From assembly GCF_030373445.1 (NCBI RefSeq), contig NZ_JAUCYU010000006.1, positions 62,001 to 126,000 of the forward strand: 64,000 nucleotides of DNA, read 5' to 3'. A model generated the notes under the pieces. The model worked only from the letters and a program-made list of their open reading frames with translations, did no database searches and was not told the origin of the DNA. Shown here one piece after another: positions 1 through 7,993 of the stretch. Origin of the DNA: Roseovarius sp. (GTDB taxonomy: Bacteria; Pseudomonadota; Alphaproteobacteria; Rhodobacterales; Rhodobacteraceae). The translations under genes and the position numbers were made by a program. Position 1 is the stretch's first letter; the number at the start of each line of letters is the position of its first letter.

Positions 1-2
1 AA

Positions 3-215
3 GCCATGGTCGACCTGTCCGACCGCTGGCTGCAGCTGACGCGCCTGCAACTCTATGTCTGGGACGGCAACGATGCCGCCATCCGGCTCTACGAACGTTT
101 CGGCTTCGAGGTCGAGGGGCGCCTGCGACGGTTCGTCGTCGTCGACGGCGCCTATCGCGACGCGCTGATCATGGCCCGGCTCAGTGACCCGATTCAGCCA
201 GCGCCCTCCGCGTGA
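3..215 (+). CDS. GNAT family N-acetyltransferase, C-terminal part (cut by window edge)
   Basis: This is the last 70 residues of an acetyltransferase whose start lies left of the window. The stretch RLQLYVWDGNDAAIRLYERF followed by GFEVEGRLRR is the usual GNAT ending: a beta strand, the N-x-A-x-x-L-Y-x-x-F-G-F helix and the final strands. The family moves an acetyl group from acetyl-CoA to an amine, and the substrate cannot be read from this fragment. An in-frame ATG at 6 exists, but it sits inside the fold and the frame is open to the edge, so I do not take it as the start. The stop at 213-215 lies just before the next gene. Confidence 0.8.
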   Translation, partial: AMVDLSDRWLQLTRLQLYVWDGNDAAIRLYERFGFEVEGRLRRFVVVDGAYRDALIMARLSDPIQPAPSA

Positions 216-216
216 T

Positions 217-3200
217 ATGCATCCGCTCATGCAAGAGCTCAGGATCAACCTTTTCGGCGTGTTCGAAGCCCGCATCCACGACGTGCCCGTCCGGATGCCG
301 ACACGCCGCGTCGAACTGATCCTGGCGCTTCTCGCACTCTCGCCGGAGAAGGCGTTCAGCCGGTCCCACCTCGCCGCGCTGCTCTGGCCCGAGCAGGAAG
401 ACGCACAGGCGCGGGCGTCGCTCCGGCAGGCGCTGTTCCGCCTCCGCGGGGCGCTCGGCACCGATCATTCCCGCGCGATCGAGACCACCACGGGCTGGGT
501 CAAGCTCCGGCGCGACGCGGTTGTCCTCGACACGGATGCGCTCGACGCCGAAGATGCCCCGGCGGCCGACATCCCGAGCGGCCTTCCCCTCGACGGGCTT
601 TCCGGCTTCGAGCCCGAGATCGAGGACCTGCTCGACACCGCCCGCGCCGAGCTGCGACGCCGCCTGTGCGACTGGCACGAGGCCGCGGCGGCGACGGCGC
701 TGACAGAGCGGCGTTTCATCGACCTGGAAGGTCATGCGCGGGCCCGCCTTGCCGTGGAACCCTACGACGAGGCGGCGCTGCGGGACCTGATGACCGCGCT
801 CTGGCGCCAAGGCCGCCGCAACGCGGCCCTTGCCGCCTTTCGCCAGGTCAGCCAGAAGATCCGCGACGACCTTTCCGTTTCCGTGGAAGACCAGACCGCC
901 GCCCTCTACCAGACCATCCGCGCCGCGCGCGAAAAGGAGCCGGACACCCCCCGCACGCCGCAGGCCCGCCCGGACGACACGGCCCCTGCCGAACCGGAGG
1001 CGGGCGCGACACCAACGCCGCCCCCGCCCGACAGCCCTTTCATCACCCACTTGCGCAACCTCGCGGTGATCCACCTCCGCTCCGAGCGGCTGCGCGCGGC
1101 CCTCCGCGACCCCGATCCGGAAAACGCCGAGGCCGGAAGCCAGAAGGCCATTCGCGACATCGAGGTCGCGGTCGCGCGCGAGGGCGGAGAGATCATCGGC
1201 CGGGCCGGGCACCAGCTCTCGGCCGTCTTCGGCGCACATCGCCCCGACGAAAGCCCCGCCCTCTCCGCCGCGCTCGCCGGTTTCGAGATCGCCCGGCAGG
1301 ACTGCGCCGTCGGCATCAACGCCGGCACCGGGCTGGTCGGCCCGCAATCGGCGACCTACCCGCTCGCGCACGTGGCGCAGTCCCTCGCCGACATGGCCCG
1401 GCCCGGCGAGGTCCGCGTCGCCCCGGTGGTCGAGGCCGCCTGCCGGGGGGCGTTCGTCTTTTCCGATGTCGCGCCGGCCCCGGGCCCCGACGGCGCACCC
1501 TCCTGGCGCCTCGAACGCGAAACCTCCGCGCGCAGCGGTTTCGATATCCGCGTGGCCCGCGGGCTCAGCCGGTTCGGCGGGCGGGCGCGCGAACTCTCGG
1601 CGCTGGCCGAGGTCGCGGACCATCACGGCCCGCGCGTCGTGGCCATCATGGGCGAAGCCGGGATCGGCAAGTCGCGCCTCGCCCACGAGTTCATCAGGCA
1701 GTACGAGCCTGCAACGCTGATGCGCGTCCAGTTCGGGCGCGGCGAGGCGGGCGGCGGCATCGCCTGCTTCCGCGACATGGCCCGTGCCCTCCTGCGCATG
1801 GAATCGGAGCCGTCGGCCACGGCACTGCCGGACATTCTGCGCGAACGGCTGGGCGACCCGGGGATCGCCGAAACGCTTCAGCCGGCCATCGCCGGACTGC
1901 TGGGGCTCGCCGGCCCCGAGCAGGCATGGCTCGACCTGTCGCGCAACCGCAGGCTCCAATCCCTTGCCGATGCCCTCCTGACGATCATCGCGGCGCGCTG
2001 CGACCGGAGAAGCGTGCTTCTGATCGAGGATACGCACTGGGCAGACGACGATGCGCAGTTCCTGGTCGAGCGCCTGGTCCTGTCGCTGGGGGCAGAGGGC
2101 CCGATGGTGATCGTCACCCGACGGCCCGGCAAGGCCGAAAGCTGGCTGGGGCACGAAACCGTCCGAAGCCTGCCCCTGCGCCCCCTCGACCGTCGCGAAG
2201 CCGAGGCGCTCCTGGAAGGGTCGCCCTTGCCCGGCAACGTCCGCACCGCGATCCTCGAACGCGGCGATGGCGTGCCGCTGTTTCTCGAGGAACTCTCCCG
2301 GGCCGCCACGGCGGCGCCGGACCTGTTCGACGCGGCCCCGCAATCCTCTCTTCCGGCCGGCTCCGGGATACCGATTGCCCTGCGCGGCATCCTCTCCTAC
2401 CGCATCGACGCGCTGCCCGCCGCGGCTCGCCAGACCCTCGAGGCCGCGGCGATACTCGGCGCCGCCCCGACGGACGATCTGCTGGCACCCCTCGGCGGCC
2501 TCCGCCCCGATGCCTACGAAAACGCCCTGTCGACCCTCGCCGATGCCGACCTGCTCTACCGCATACGAACCTTCCCGCAGCGCTCCTACGCCTTCAAGCA
2601 CGCCCTCGTGCTGGACGCCGCCTACCAGGGCATACCGGCCAGCCGGCGCACGGCGCTTCACGCGGGCGTGGTTCGCCTGCGCGACGAGCTGGGGCAGACG
2701 TCCGGGCTGGATGACACCGTTCTCGCGGGGCATGCCCTTCGGGGCAACCTGCCGGACCGCGCGCTCGACCTGGCGATGCGGGCCGCGAAAGACGCGGCCA
2801 CGCGATCCGCCTACGCGCTTGCGAACCGCATGACCGACCTTGCCCTGCAGGCCATCGAACAGCTTCCCCCAAGCGACCGGCTCCTGCGCGAGGAAGCCGG
2901 CATCCTGTCCTGGCGGCGGGCGCTGCTGTGGCCTCTGGGCCAGAAGACACGCACCGTGGACGGCCTGAAAAGGGCCGAAGCCATCGCAACGCAGCTCGGC
3001 GACGACCGGAAACTGGCCGAGGTCTGTATCCACCGCGCCTACATTCACACCGACGATGGCCAGCCGCAGCTCGGCCTGGAATATGCCGGGAAAGCGGAAG
3101 CCGCGGCCTCCCGCATGGGAGACGCCCAACTCGTCGCCGAGGCCGTCCTCGCCCGGTGCCAGACCTACGCGCTGCATGGCCGGATGCGCGCCGCCCTTCA

Positions 3201-3921
3201 GGCGATCCGCCCCCACGAAACGGCCTGGGATCAGCGCCGGCACGTGCAGGACGGTCTTCTGGTGACGCGGTACGTCATGCTGAAGTTCCACACCGGACGC
3301 GCCCACGCGGCGCTGGGAGACGGCGCAGCGGCTTGGCGTGACATAAAGGGTGCAGCCGAAACGGCGGCAGAGACGAACAGGCCGGTGGATCGCTATATCG
3401 CCATGCGGGGGCTCGCCGATATCTGCGTGTTCTCCGACGCGCCCGGGGCCGCCATGCAGGCCTATGCCGCCGCGCGGGAGATCGGGCTGCGCGCCGACAC
3501 GCCCGCCTATGTCGCATGGGCCGAGGCGGACCTGGCAGAACTCAAGCTGGCATCCGGCGCGTTCCAGGAAGGCCTGGAAGAGTTGCAGGCTTTCCTGGCC
3601 CGCGCGGATGCGACGCTGCTTCAGATCGCCCAGATCAAGGCCAGGGCCGCGGTGGCCTGCGCGGTCCGGGACGAGGACAAGGGCTCGGTCCGACAACTTC
3701 GAAAAGTTCTGCAGGACGCCGAGTCGGCGGACATGCCGATCATCCGCATCAAGCTGCTCCGCGAAATGGCGGCCCGCCTCGAGGGCCACGATGACGACGG
3801 GGCCGCCGCCGCGACGAAAGCGGCAGATGCCATCCAGGCAGAGGAGGGTTACACGACCGCGCAACTGCCCGCCCATGCCCGGATCGGCGACCTCATCGAC
3901 GCGCTCGGAATGGACGGATGA
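217..3921 (+). CDS. Giant transcriptional regulator: winged helix-BTAD, degenerate nucleotide-cyclase domain, AAA ATPase, TPR
   Basis: The 1234-residue protein starts with an OmpR-type winged helix and a bacterial transcriptional activation domain (about residues 4-240), as in SARP regulators. A Pro-rich linker (about 245-272) follows. Residues about 280-425 resemble a class III cyclase homology domain: GINAGTGLVG matches the usual GINtGxxxxG, but the metal-binding Asp of strand 1 is absent (AVIHLRSERL). A STAND-like AAA ATPase has Walker A MGEAGIGKS (about 478) and Walker B VLLIEDTHWADDD (about 598). The last 400 residues are helical and TPR-like. A GTG at 184 would extend the frame, but ATG 217 lies just past the previous stop and matches the usual family start. 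ATG 229 is also possible. The stop overlaps the next gene by ATGA. Target and ligand are unknown. Confidence 0.85.
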   Translation: MHPLMQELRINLFGVFEARIHDVPVRMPTRRVELILALLALSPEKAFSRSHLAALLWPEQEDAQARASLRQALFRLRGALGTDHSRAIETTTGWVKLRRDAVVLDTDALDAEDAPAADIPSGLPLDGLSGFEPEIEDLLDTARAELRRRLCDWHEAAAATALTERRFIDLEGHARARLAVEPYDEAALRDLMTALWRQGRRNAALAAFRQVSQKIRDDLSVSVEDQTAALYQTIRAAREKEPDTPRTPQARPDDTAPAEPEAGATPTPPPPDSPFITHLRNLAVIHLRSERLRAALRDPDPENAEAGSQKAIRDIEVAVAREGGEIIGRAGHQLSAVFGAHRPDESPALSAALAGFEIARQDCAVGINAGTGLVGPQSATYPLAHVAQSLADMARPGEVRVAPVVEAACRGAFVFSDVAPAPGPDGAPSWRLERETSARSGFDIRVARGLSRFGGRARELSALAEVADHHGPRVVAIMGEAGIGKSRLAHEFIRQYEPATLMRVQFGRGEAGGGIACFRDMARALLRMESEPSATALPDILRERLGDPGIAETLQPAIAGLLGLAGPEQAWLDLSRNRRLQSLADALLTIIAARCDRRSVLLIEDTHWADDDAQFLVERLVLSLGAEGPMVIVTRRPGKAESWLGHETVRSLPLRPLDRREAEALLEGSPLPGNVRTAILERGDGVPLFLEELSRAATAAPDLFDAAPQSSLPAGSGIPIALRGILSYRIDALPAAARQTLEAAAILGAAPTDDLLAPLGGLRPDAYENALSTLADADLLYRIRTFPQRSYAFKHALVLDAAYQGIPASRRTALHAGVVRLRDELGQTSGLDDTVLAGHALRGNLPDRALDLAMRAAKDAATRSAYALANRMTDLALQAIEQLPPSDRLLREEAGILSWRRALLWPLGQKTRTVDGLKRAEAIATQLGDDRKLAEVCIHRAYIHTDDGQPQLGLEYAGKAEAAASRMGDAQLVAEAVLARCQTYALHGRMRAALQAIRPHETAWDQRRHVQDGLLVTRYVMLKFHTGRAHAALGDGAAAWRDIKGAAETAAETNRPVDRYIAMRGLADICVFSDAPGAAMQAYAAAREIGLRADTPAYVAWAEADLAELKLASGAFQEGLEELQAFLARADATLLQIAQIKARAAVACAVRDEDKGSVRQLRKVLQDAESADMPIIRIKLLREMAARLEGHDDDGAAAATKAADAIQAEEGYTTAQLPAHARIGDLIDALGMDG

Positions 3922-4559
3922 CGCAGATAGACCACGTCTTCGTGTTCCCCCGCGACCCCGCCGCGTTGCAGCGGCGGCTGGACATGGAGGGGCTTGTACC
4001 CTCTTTCCGTCGGGACCATCCCGGCCAGGGAACCGCGAATGTCTGCTACTGCTTCGAGAACACCTATCTCGAGCTCCTCCGGGTCGAAGATGCCACGGCG
4101 GAACAGCATCCGCACGTGGCCCGCACGGCGCTGATACGGCGAGGCTCCGGCGACGCCTCTGTCTGCCCTATCGGCATCGCCTGGCGCAACGAGGCGGACG
4201 GAACGATGGACGTCGACACCTGGCACTATGAGCCGCCCTTCCTCCCCGCCGGCACCTCCATTGCCGTCGCGACCGAAAGCGATGACCCGACGGCTCCCTT
4301 CGTGTTCCGTTCTCCCGGCGACAGGCCCCCTTCCGAATGGACGGACGGCCGCGCCGGAGCGCTGCAGCGAAGCGCCGGGCTGGGCCGGGTCGAGCGGATC
4401 ATCCTGCGCCACCCGCCCGGCTACCGGCCCGGGCCGGCCATTGCCGAGCTGGTCCGGCACACCATGCTTTCAGTCGAGACCGCGCCGCGATGGTCGTTGA
4501 GCCTCGAGATCACGCGGCTATCGGGCGGGCAGCCTATGCATCTCGACGACATTTGCTAG
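3918..4559 (+). CDS. VOC/glyoxalase-like domain protein
   Basis: A 213-residue soluble protein that starts MTQIDHVFVFPRDP, the opening of a vicinal-oxygen-chelate (glyoxalase-like) domain. The CYCFENTYLELLRV segment matches the second strand with its conserved Glu. The remainder resembles the longer glyoxalase-like (Glyoxalase_3) proteins, whose reactions are mostly unknown. It begins inside the stop codon of the large regulator (ATGA), so the two are almost certainly cotranslated, and it may report on or modify a ligand relevant to that regulator. That link is inferred from position only. Confidence 0.75.
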   Translation: MTQIDHVFVFPRDPAALQRRLDMEGLVPSFRRDHPGQGTANVCYCFENTYLELLRVEDATAEQHPHVARTALIRRGSGDASVCPIGIAWRNEADGTMDVDTWHYEPPFLPAGTSIAVATESDDPTAPFVFRSPGDRPPSEWTDGRAGALQRSAGLGRVERIILRHPPGYRPGPAIAELVRHTMLSVETAPRWSLSLEITRLSGGQPMHLDDIC

Positions 4560-4807
4560 GCGGGACATGGCCCCCCGGGGCCGCCAGCCACCCGCCGACA
4601 ACCGCACCGACGTGATACCGACAAGATACCGACGTAATACCGACGTTGTAATTGCCGGGCCAAACGCCCCTACCGGAAGCCCCGGCCTCCCCCTCGCGCC
4701 GCCCGCAAACGAAACCTCACAATCGCTTCATCTCCCCGCTGTGCGCCTTGCGACAAAGGGTCAAACAGCGGATACTCCGACCCGAACCTTGGGCCCGGGA
4801 GACCTGC
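4560..4807. other. Intergenic region with an 11-bp repeat array upstream of the caspase gene
   Basis: No gene is supported here. A frame reaches back to ATG 4652, but it encodes a low-complexity Pro/Arg stretch ahead of a clear signal peptide. The region holds a G/C palindrome at 4569-4582 (GGCCCC, two bases, GGGGCC) just after the VOC stop, and the ATACCGAC array at 4604-4647. Promoter elements are not obvious. Confidence 0.6.
4604..4647 (+). repeat. Array of four 11-bp units with ATACCGAC core (copy A)
   Basis: Four consecutive 11-bp units begin at 4604, 4615, 4626 and 4637. The last three carry a perfect ATACCGAC core and the first has GCACCGAC. Differences between units fall mainly in the last three bases. 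The same 44-bp array, with 40 of 44 bases identical, occurs inside the transketolase gene at 53735-53778. The spacing is close to one helical turn, so a protein could bind the units on one face. An iteron-like or mobile origin is inference. Confidence 0.85.
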
Positions 4808-7800
4808 GTGCGCGTATTGGTGGCCGCCATCGTACTGGTGATCTGGAGCTCGGCATCCCTTGCCGAGACCCGCATCGCTCTGGTCATCGGCGTCGGCGAA
4901 TACGACGCGCTCCGCCCGCTCAAGAACCCCCGAAACGACGCCCGATCGATGGACGAAACCCTTTATGATCTGGGCTTTCAGGTCGACATGGTCACCGACC
5001 GCGACCTCGCCCGCCTGAGCCGGGCGCTGGAGCAATTCGCCGAGGATGCGCGCGACGCCGACCTCGCGGTCGTCTACTTCGCCGGGCACGGCATGGAAGT
5101 CGCGGGCGAGAACTTGCTCTTTGCCCGCGACGCCGCCGCCGGTGACGTCGAAGAACTCAAGGCCACGGCCCTGCCGCTCGCCGACGTGGTCGCCGCCGTG
5201 TCCGAGGCCCGCGCCGGGCTATTGCTGATTGACGCCTGCCGCACCGATGCCTTCGGCGTACCCCTCGCCGACGCCACCCGCGGCGCCTTCAGCCTCGAGG
5301 CCGCGATCAGCCCCGGCCTCGGTCGCATCGGGCGGGCCGACAGGCTGGTCTATGCCTTCGCCGCCGCCCCCGGGCAGGGCGCGCTTGACGGCGAAGGCGA
5401 CAATTCCCCCTTCGCCGCCGCCCTCGTCCGCCATCTCGGCACTAGCGGGCTGGAACTGCGCACCGCCCTTACGCTTGTCCAGCAGGACGTCTACGACCGC
5501 ACCCGCGGCACCCAGCTGCCTTACGTCGAAAGCGGCCTCCCGGGCCTCTACTTCGTCAGCGCCACGCCGGGCGAGTTGCCGGAACGCGAACGCCTGCTCC
5601 TTGCCATGGCCGAGATCGACGACACCGTCCGGCAGGATGTCGAGCGTGTCGCCCTCGACGCCGACGTGCCGCTTGCCCCCCTTTATGGCGCGCTCATCGG
5701 CTCCGACCTCGCCGGTCTCGACCGCCAGCAGCGCAGCGACAAGCTGACCGAGGCGGCCAGCGCCTTCGCCCAGGTCCGCGACGAGCTGCGCCGCCTGCGC
5801 GCCGGCGACGACCGGGTCACCGACCTGCGGCAACAGGCCGAGGAACAGCTTGCCCTCGGCGCCTTCGAAACCGCCCGCGCCAAGCTGACCGAGGCGGCCG
5901 AGATCGACGCCAGCTCGCGCGAGACCCTCAAGGCCAACCTCCTCGAGCGCACCCTCTCCGAGGCCGCGACCCATTACCTTAACGGCGGCGCGGCTCAAGC
6001 CGAACTCCGCTACCAACTGGCAATGTACGACTACGAAAAGGCCCTCGCCCTCTTCGCCGAACTCGACGACGACCTGCTCCCGCCCGACGCCCGCCAGCAA
6101 CAGCTTGCCGCCCTCGGCGCCCTCGGCCGCATCAACATCACCATCGGCAACCTGCCTGACGCCGCCAGAGCTTTCGAACAGCAACTCGCCCTGTCGCAGA
6201 ACGCCAGCGCCCGCCATCCCGACAACGCCGACCTCCAGCTCACCCTCGCCCTGTCCCGCGACAATCTCGGCGACGTGCTGCTCGAACAGGGCCGCGTCGC
6301 CGACGCCTTCGACCACTACCGCGCCGGGCACGCCGTGCGCGAGGCGATGGCCGCCGACAACCCGGACGACGAGGACATCAGGTTCGCCCTCAGCAACAGC
6401 TACGAACGCCTCGGCCGCATCCACCAGCGGCAGGGCGACCTCGCCGCAGCCGAGACCTATTTCCTCGACAAGCACCGCCTCGGCACCCGCATGGTGGCGG
6501 CGCAGCCAAAGGGCTACCGCTGGCAGCGGGACCTCTCGATCAGCGACGAACGGCTTGGCGACATCCTTCTCGAACGCGGCGATCTCGACGGCGCCTTTGC
6601 ACACTACCGGGCCAGCCTCGACCGCATGATCCCGATCCGCGACGCCCACCCCGAGGATCACGAACTCAAGCGCTTCACCTCCATCACGCTCGACCGGCTG
6701 GGCGATGTCTACGCTCTCCAGAACAGGCTGCCCGAGGCGCGCCGGAAATTCGAAGACAGCCTCGCCCTGCGCTCCACCCTTGCCGCCACCGACCCCGCCA
6801 ATGCCGACTGGCAATACATCCTCGGCATCGGCCACGAACGCCTCGGCGATATCCTGACCCGCATGGGTGACATGCCCGCGGCCACCGCCGCCTACGAGGC
6901 CAAGCACGCCATCGTCACCCGCCTCTCCGCCTCGGACCCTACCAACGTCCGCTGGCTCCGCGACCTGTCGGTCGCCGATGAACGGCTCGGGCGGCTGGCC
7001 CATGACCGGGGCGATCTCGACGCGGCGATGGCCTACTACCGGCAAAGCCTCGACCGGATGACCCCGTTGCGCGATGCCAGCCCGACCGACATGGAACTGA
7101 ACCGCTTCCTCTCTTTCACGCAGGATCACCTCGCCGGCGTCCTGATGGACAAGGGCGACACCGACGCGGCGCTCGACCTCTACCGCAACAGCCTGACCCT
7201 CCGCGAGAAACTGGTCGCGACCGACCCGCAAAACGGCGACTGGCGCTTCGTCCTGGGCATCAGCCACGAACTGATCGGCAATGCCTACATGCGCATGGCC
7301 GCCCATGACGACGCGGTTGCCGCCTATGGCCGCGAACTCTCCGTCATGTCGGTCCTGCTCGAACAGGACCCCGAAAACACCCGCTGGCGCCGCGTGGTGG
7401 CGATCACCGAGGAGAACCTCGGCGACGCCCATCTCGCCGCCGGCAACCCCGGCGCGGCGCTCACCCAATACCAGTCGAGCCTCGCCCGGATGAGCAAGGC
7501 CCGCGACGCCGCCCCCGACGACCTTGCGACCCAGCGCTTTACCGCCGTCACGCTGCGCAAGATCGGCGCGGCCCACCTGGCGGCAGGCGCCACCGACGCC
7601 GCCCTGACCGCCTATTCCGAAAGCCTGGCCATCGCCCGCCGCCTCGTCGAGGCCGACCCGTTGAACGCCCGCTGGCAACGCGATCAACTGGTTGCCTACA
7701 AGGGCGTATCCGACGCCGGCGGCGACGCCGAGCAGACACTTCGGCTGGCCCTCAAGGCCGCCGACGAAATGAAGGAACTGGGCGTTCTGGCCCAGTCCGA

Positions 7801-7852
7801 CGAACCCATCGTCGATGCCCTTCGGCAGCGGCTGGATACCCTCGACCGGTAA
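4808..7852 (+). CDS. Exported caspase-fold (peptidase C14) protein with TPR solenoid
   Basis: The GTG at 4808 is chosen because GGGAG lies six bases upstream and the product opens with a signal peptide (VRVLVAAIVLVIWSSASLA, cut before E). The 1014-residue protein has a caspase-like domain at about 20-240. The catalytic dyad is visible: His94 in YFAGHGME and Cys144 in LLLIDACRTD. From about residue 445 there are TPR-like units exactly 48 residues apart, and every third unit is most alike, giving a 144-residue higher-order period. Family members are Arg/Lys-specific proteases or signalling proteins with TPR partner-binding arms. Export implies a periplasmic or surface role. It follows the repeat array and precedes an unrelated operon. 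The substrate is unknown. Confidence 0.88.
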   Translation: MRVLVAAIVLVIWSSASLAETRIALVIGVGEYDALRPLKNPRNDARSMDETLYDLGFQVDMVTDRDLARLSRALEQFAEDARDADLAVVYFAGHGMEVAGENLLFARDAAAGDVEELKATALPLADVVAAVSEARAGLLLIDACRTDAFGVPLADATRGAFSLEAAISPGLGRIGRADRLVYAFAAAPGQGALDGEGDNSPFAAALVRHLGTSGLELRTALTLVQQDVYDRTRGTQLPYVESGLPGLYFVSATPGELPERERLLLAMAEIDDTVRQDVERVALDADVPLAPLYGALIGSDLAGLDRQQRSDKLTEAASAFAQVRDELRRLRAGDDRVTDLRQQAEEQLALGAFETARAKLTEAAEIDASSRETLKANLLERTLSEAATHYLNGGAAQAELRYQLAMYDYEKALALFAELDDDLLPPDARQQQLAALGALGRINITIGNLPDAARAFEQQLALSQNASARHPDNADLQLTLALSRDNLGDVLLEQGRVADAFDHYRAGHAVREAMAADNPDDEDIRFALSNSYERLGRIHQRQGDLAAAETYFLDKHRLGTRMVAAQPKGYRWQRDLSISDERLGDILLERGDLDGAFAHYRASLDRMIPIRDAHPEDHELKRFTSITLDRLGDVYALQNRLPEARRKFEDSLALRSTLAATDPANADWQYILGIGHERLGDILTRMGDMPAATAAYEAKHAIVTRLSASDPTNVRWLRDLSVADERLGRLAHDRGDLDAAMAYYRQSLDRMTPLRDASPTDMELNRFLSFTQDHLAGVLMDKGDTDAALDLYRNSLTLREKLVATDPQNGDWRFVLGISHELIGNAYMRMAAHDDAVAAYGRELSVMSVLLEQDPENTRWRRVVAITEENLGDAHLAAGNPGAALTQYQSSLARMSKARDAAPDDLATQRFTAVTLRKIGAAHLAAGATDAALTAYSESLAIARRLVEADPLNARWQRDQLVAYKGVSDAGGDAEQTLRLALKAADEMKELGVLAQSDEPIVDALRQRLDTLDR

Positions 7853-7870
7853 ATGACCCCCGGCCCGGCA

Positions 7871-7925
7871 GGCGGGTTTCGGCCAATTTCCGCAGCCTTT
7901 TCGCCGCATGACCGGAAAACCCGCC
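7871..7925 (+). repeat. Inverted repeat in the fadE leader
   Basis: GGCGGGTTT (7871-7879) pairs with AAACCCGCC (7917-7925) across a 37-base loop, between the caspase stop and the fadE ribosome site. There is no T-run, so it is a weak terminator at best. It may be a leader structure or an operator. Confidence 0.4.
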
Positions 7926-7993
7926 GGCGCGACGGATCAGCACGGAACTCACGCACTGACCCGTGCGTTTCATACCAGCAGGAGGGTCGCATA

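Noticed and set aside
181-3876. 1231-codon open frame on the minus strand opposite the large regulator
   Set aside because: It mirrors the plus-strand gene codon for codon, as often happens at high GC, and its translation is low-complexity Arg/Gly/Ala with no domain. The plus strand has clear domains and ATGA coupling.
4652-4807. Upstream extension of the caspase-TPR gene to ATG 4652
   Set aside because: It would bury the signal peptide 52 residues inside, and the GTG at 4808 has a well-spaced ribosome site.
4808-7852. Caspase-TPR protein as part of an anti-phage defence system
   Set aside because: It has an export signal, and neither neighbour is a defence-type gene (nuclease, reverse transcriptase, sensor or pore protein).
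5219-7909. 896-codon minus-strand frame opposite the caspase-TPR gene
   Set aside because: The translation is a Gly/Val/Glu-rich antisense shadow of the TPR repeats without recognisable motifs.
7853-7993. Upstream extension of the FadE gene to ATG 7853
   Set aside because: The extra 47 residues do not resemble the family and AGGAGG points to GTG 7994.
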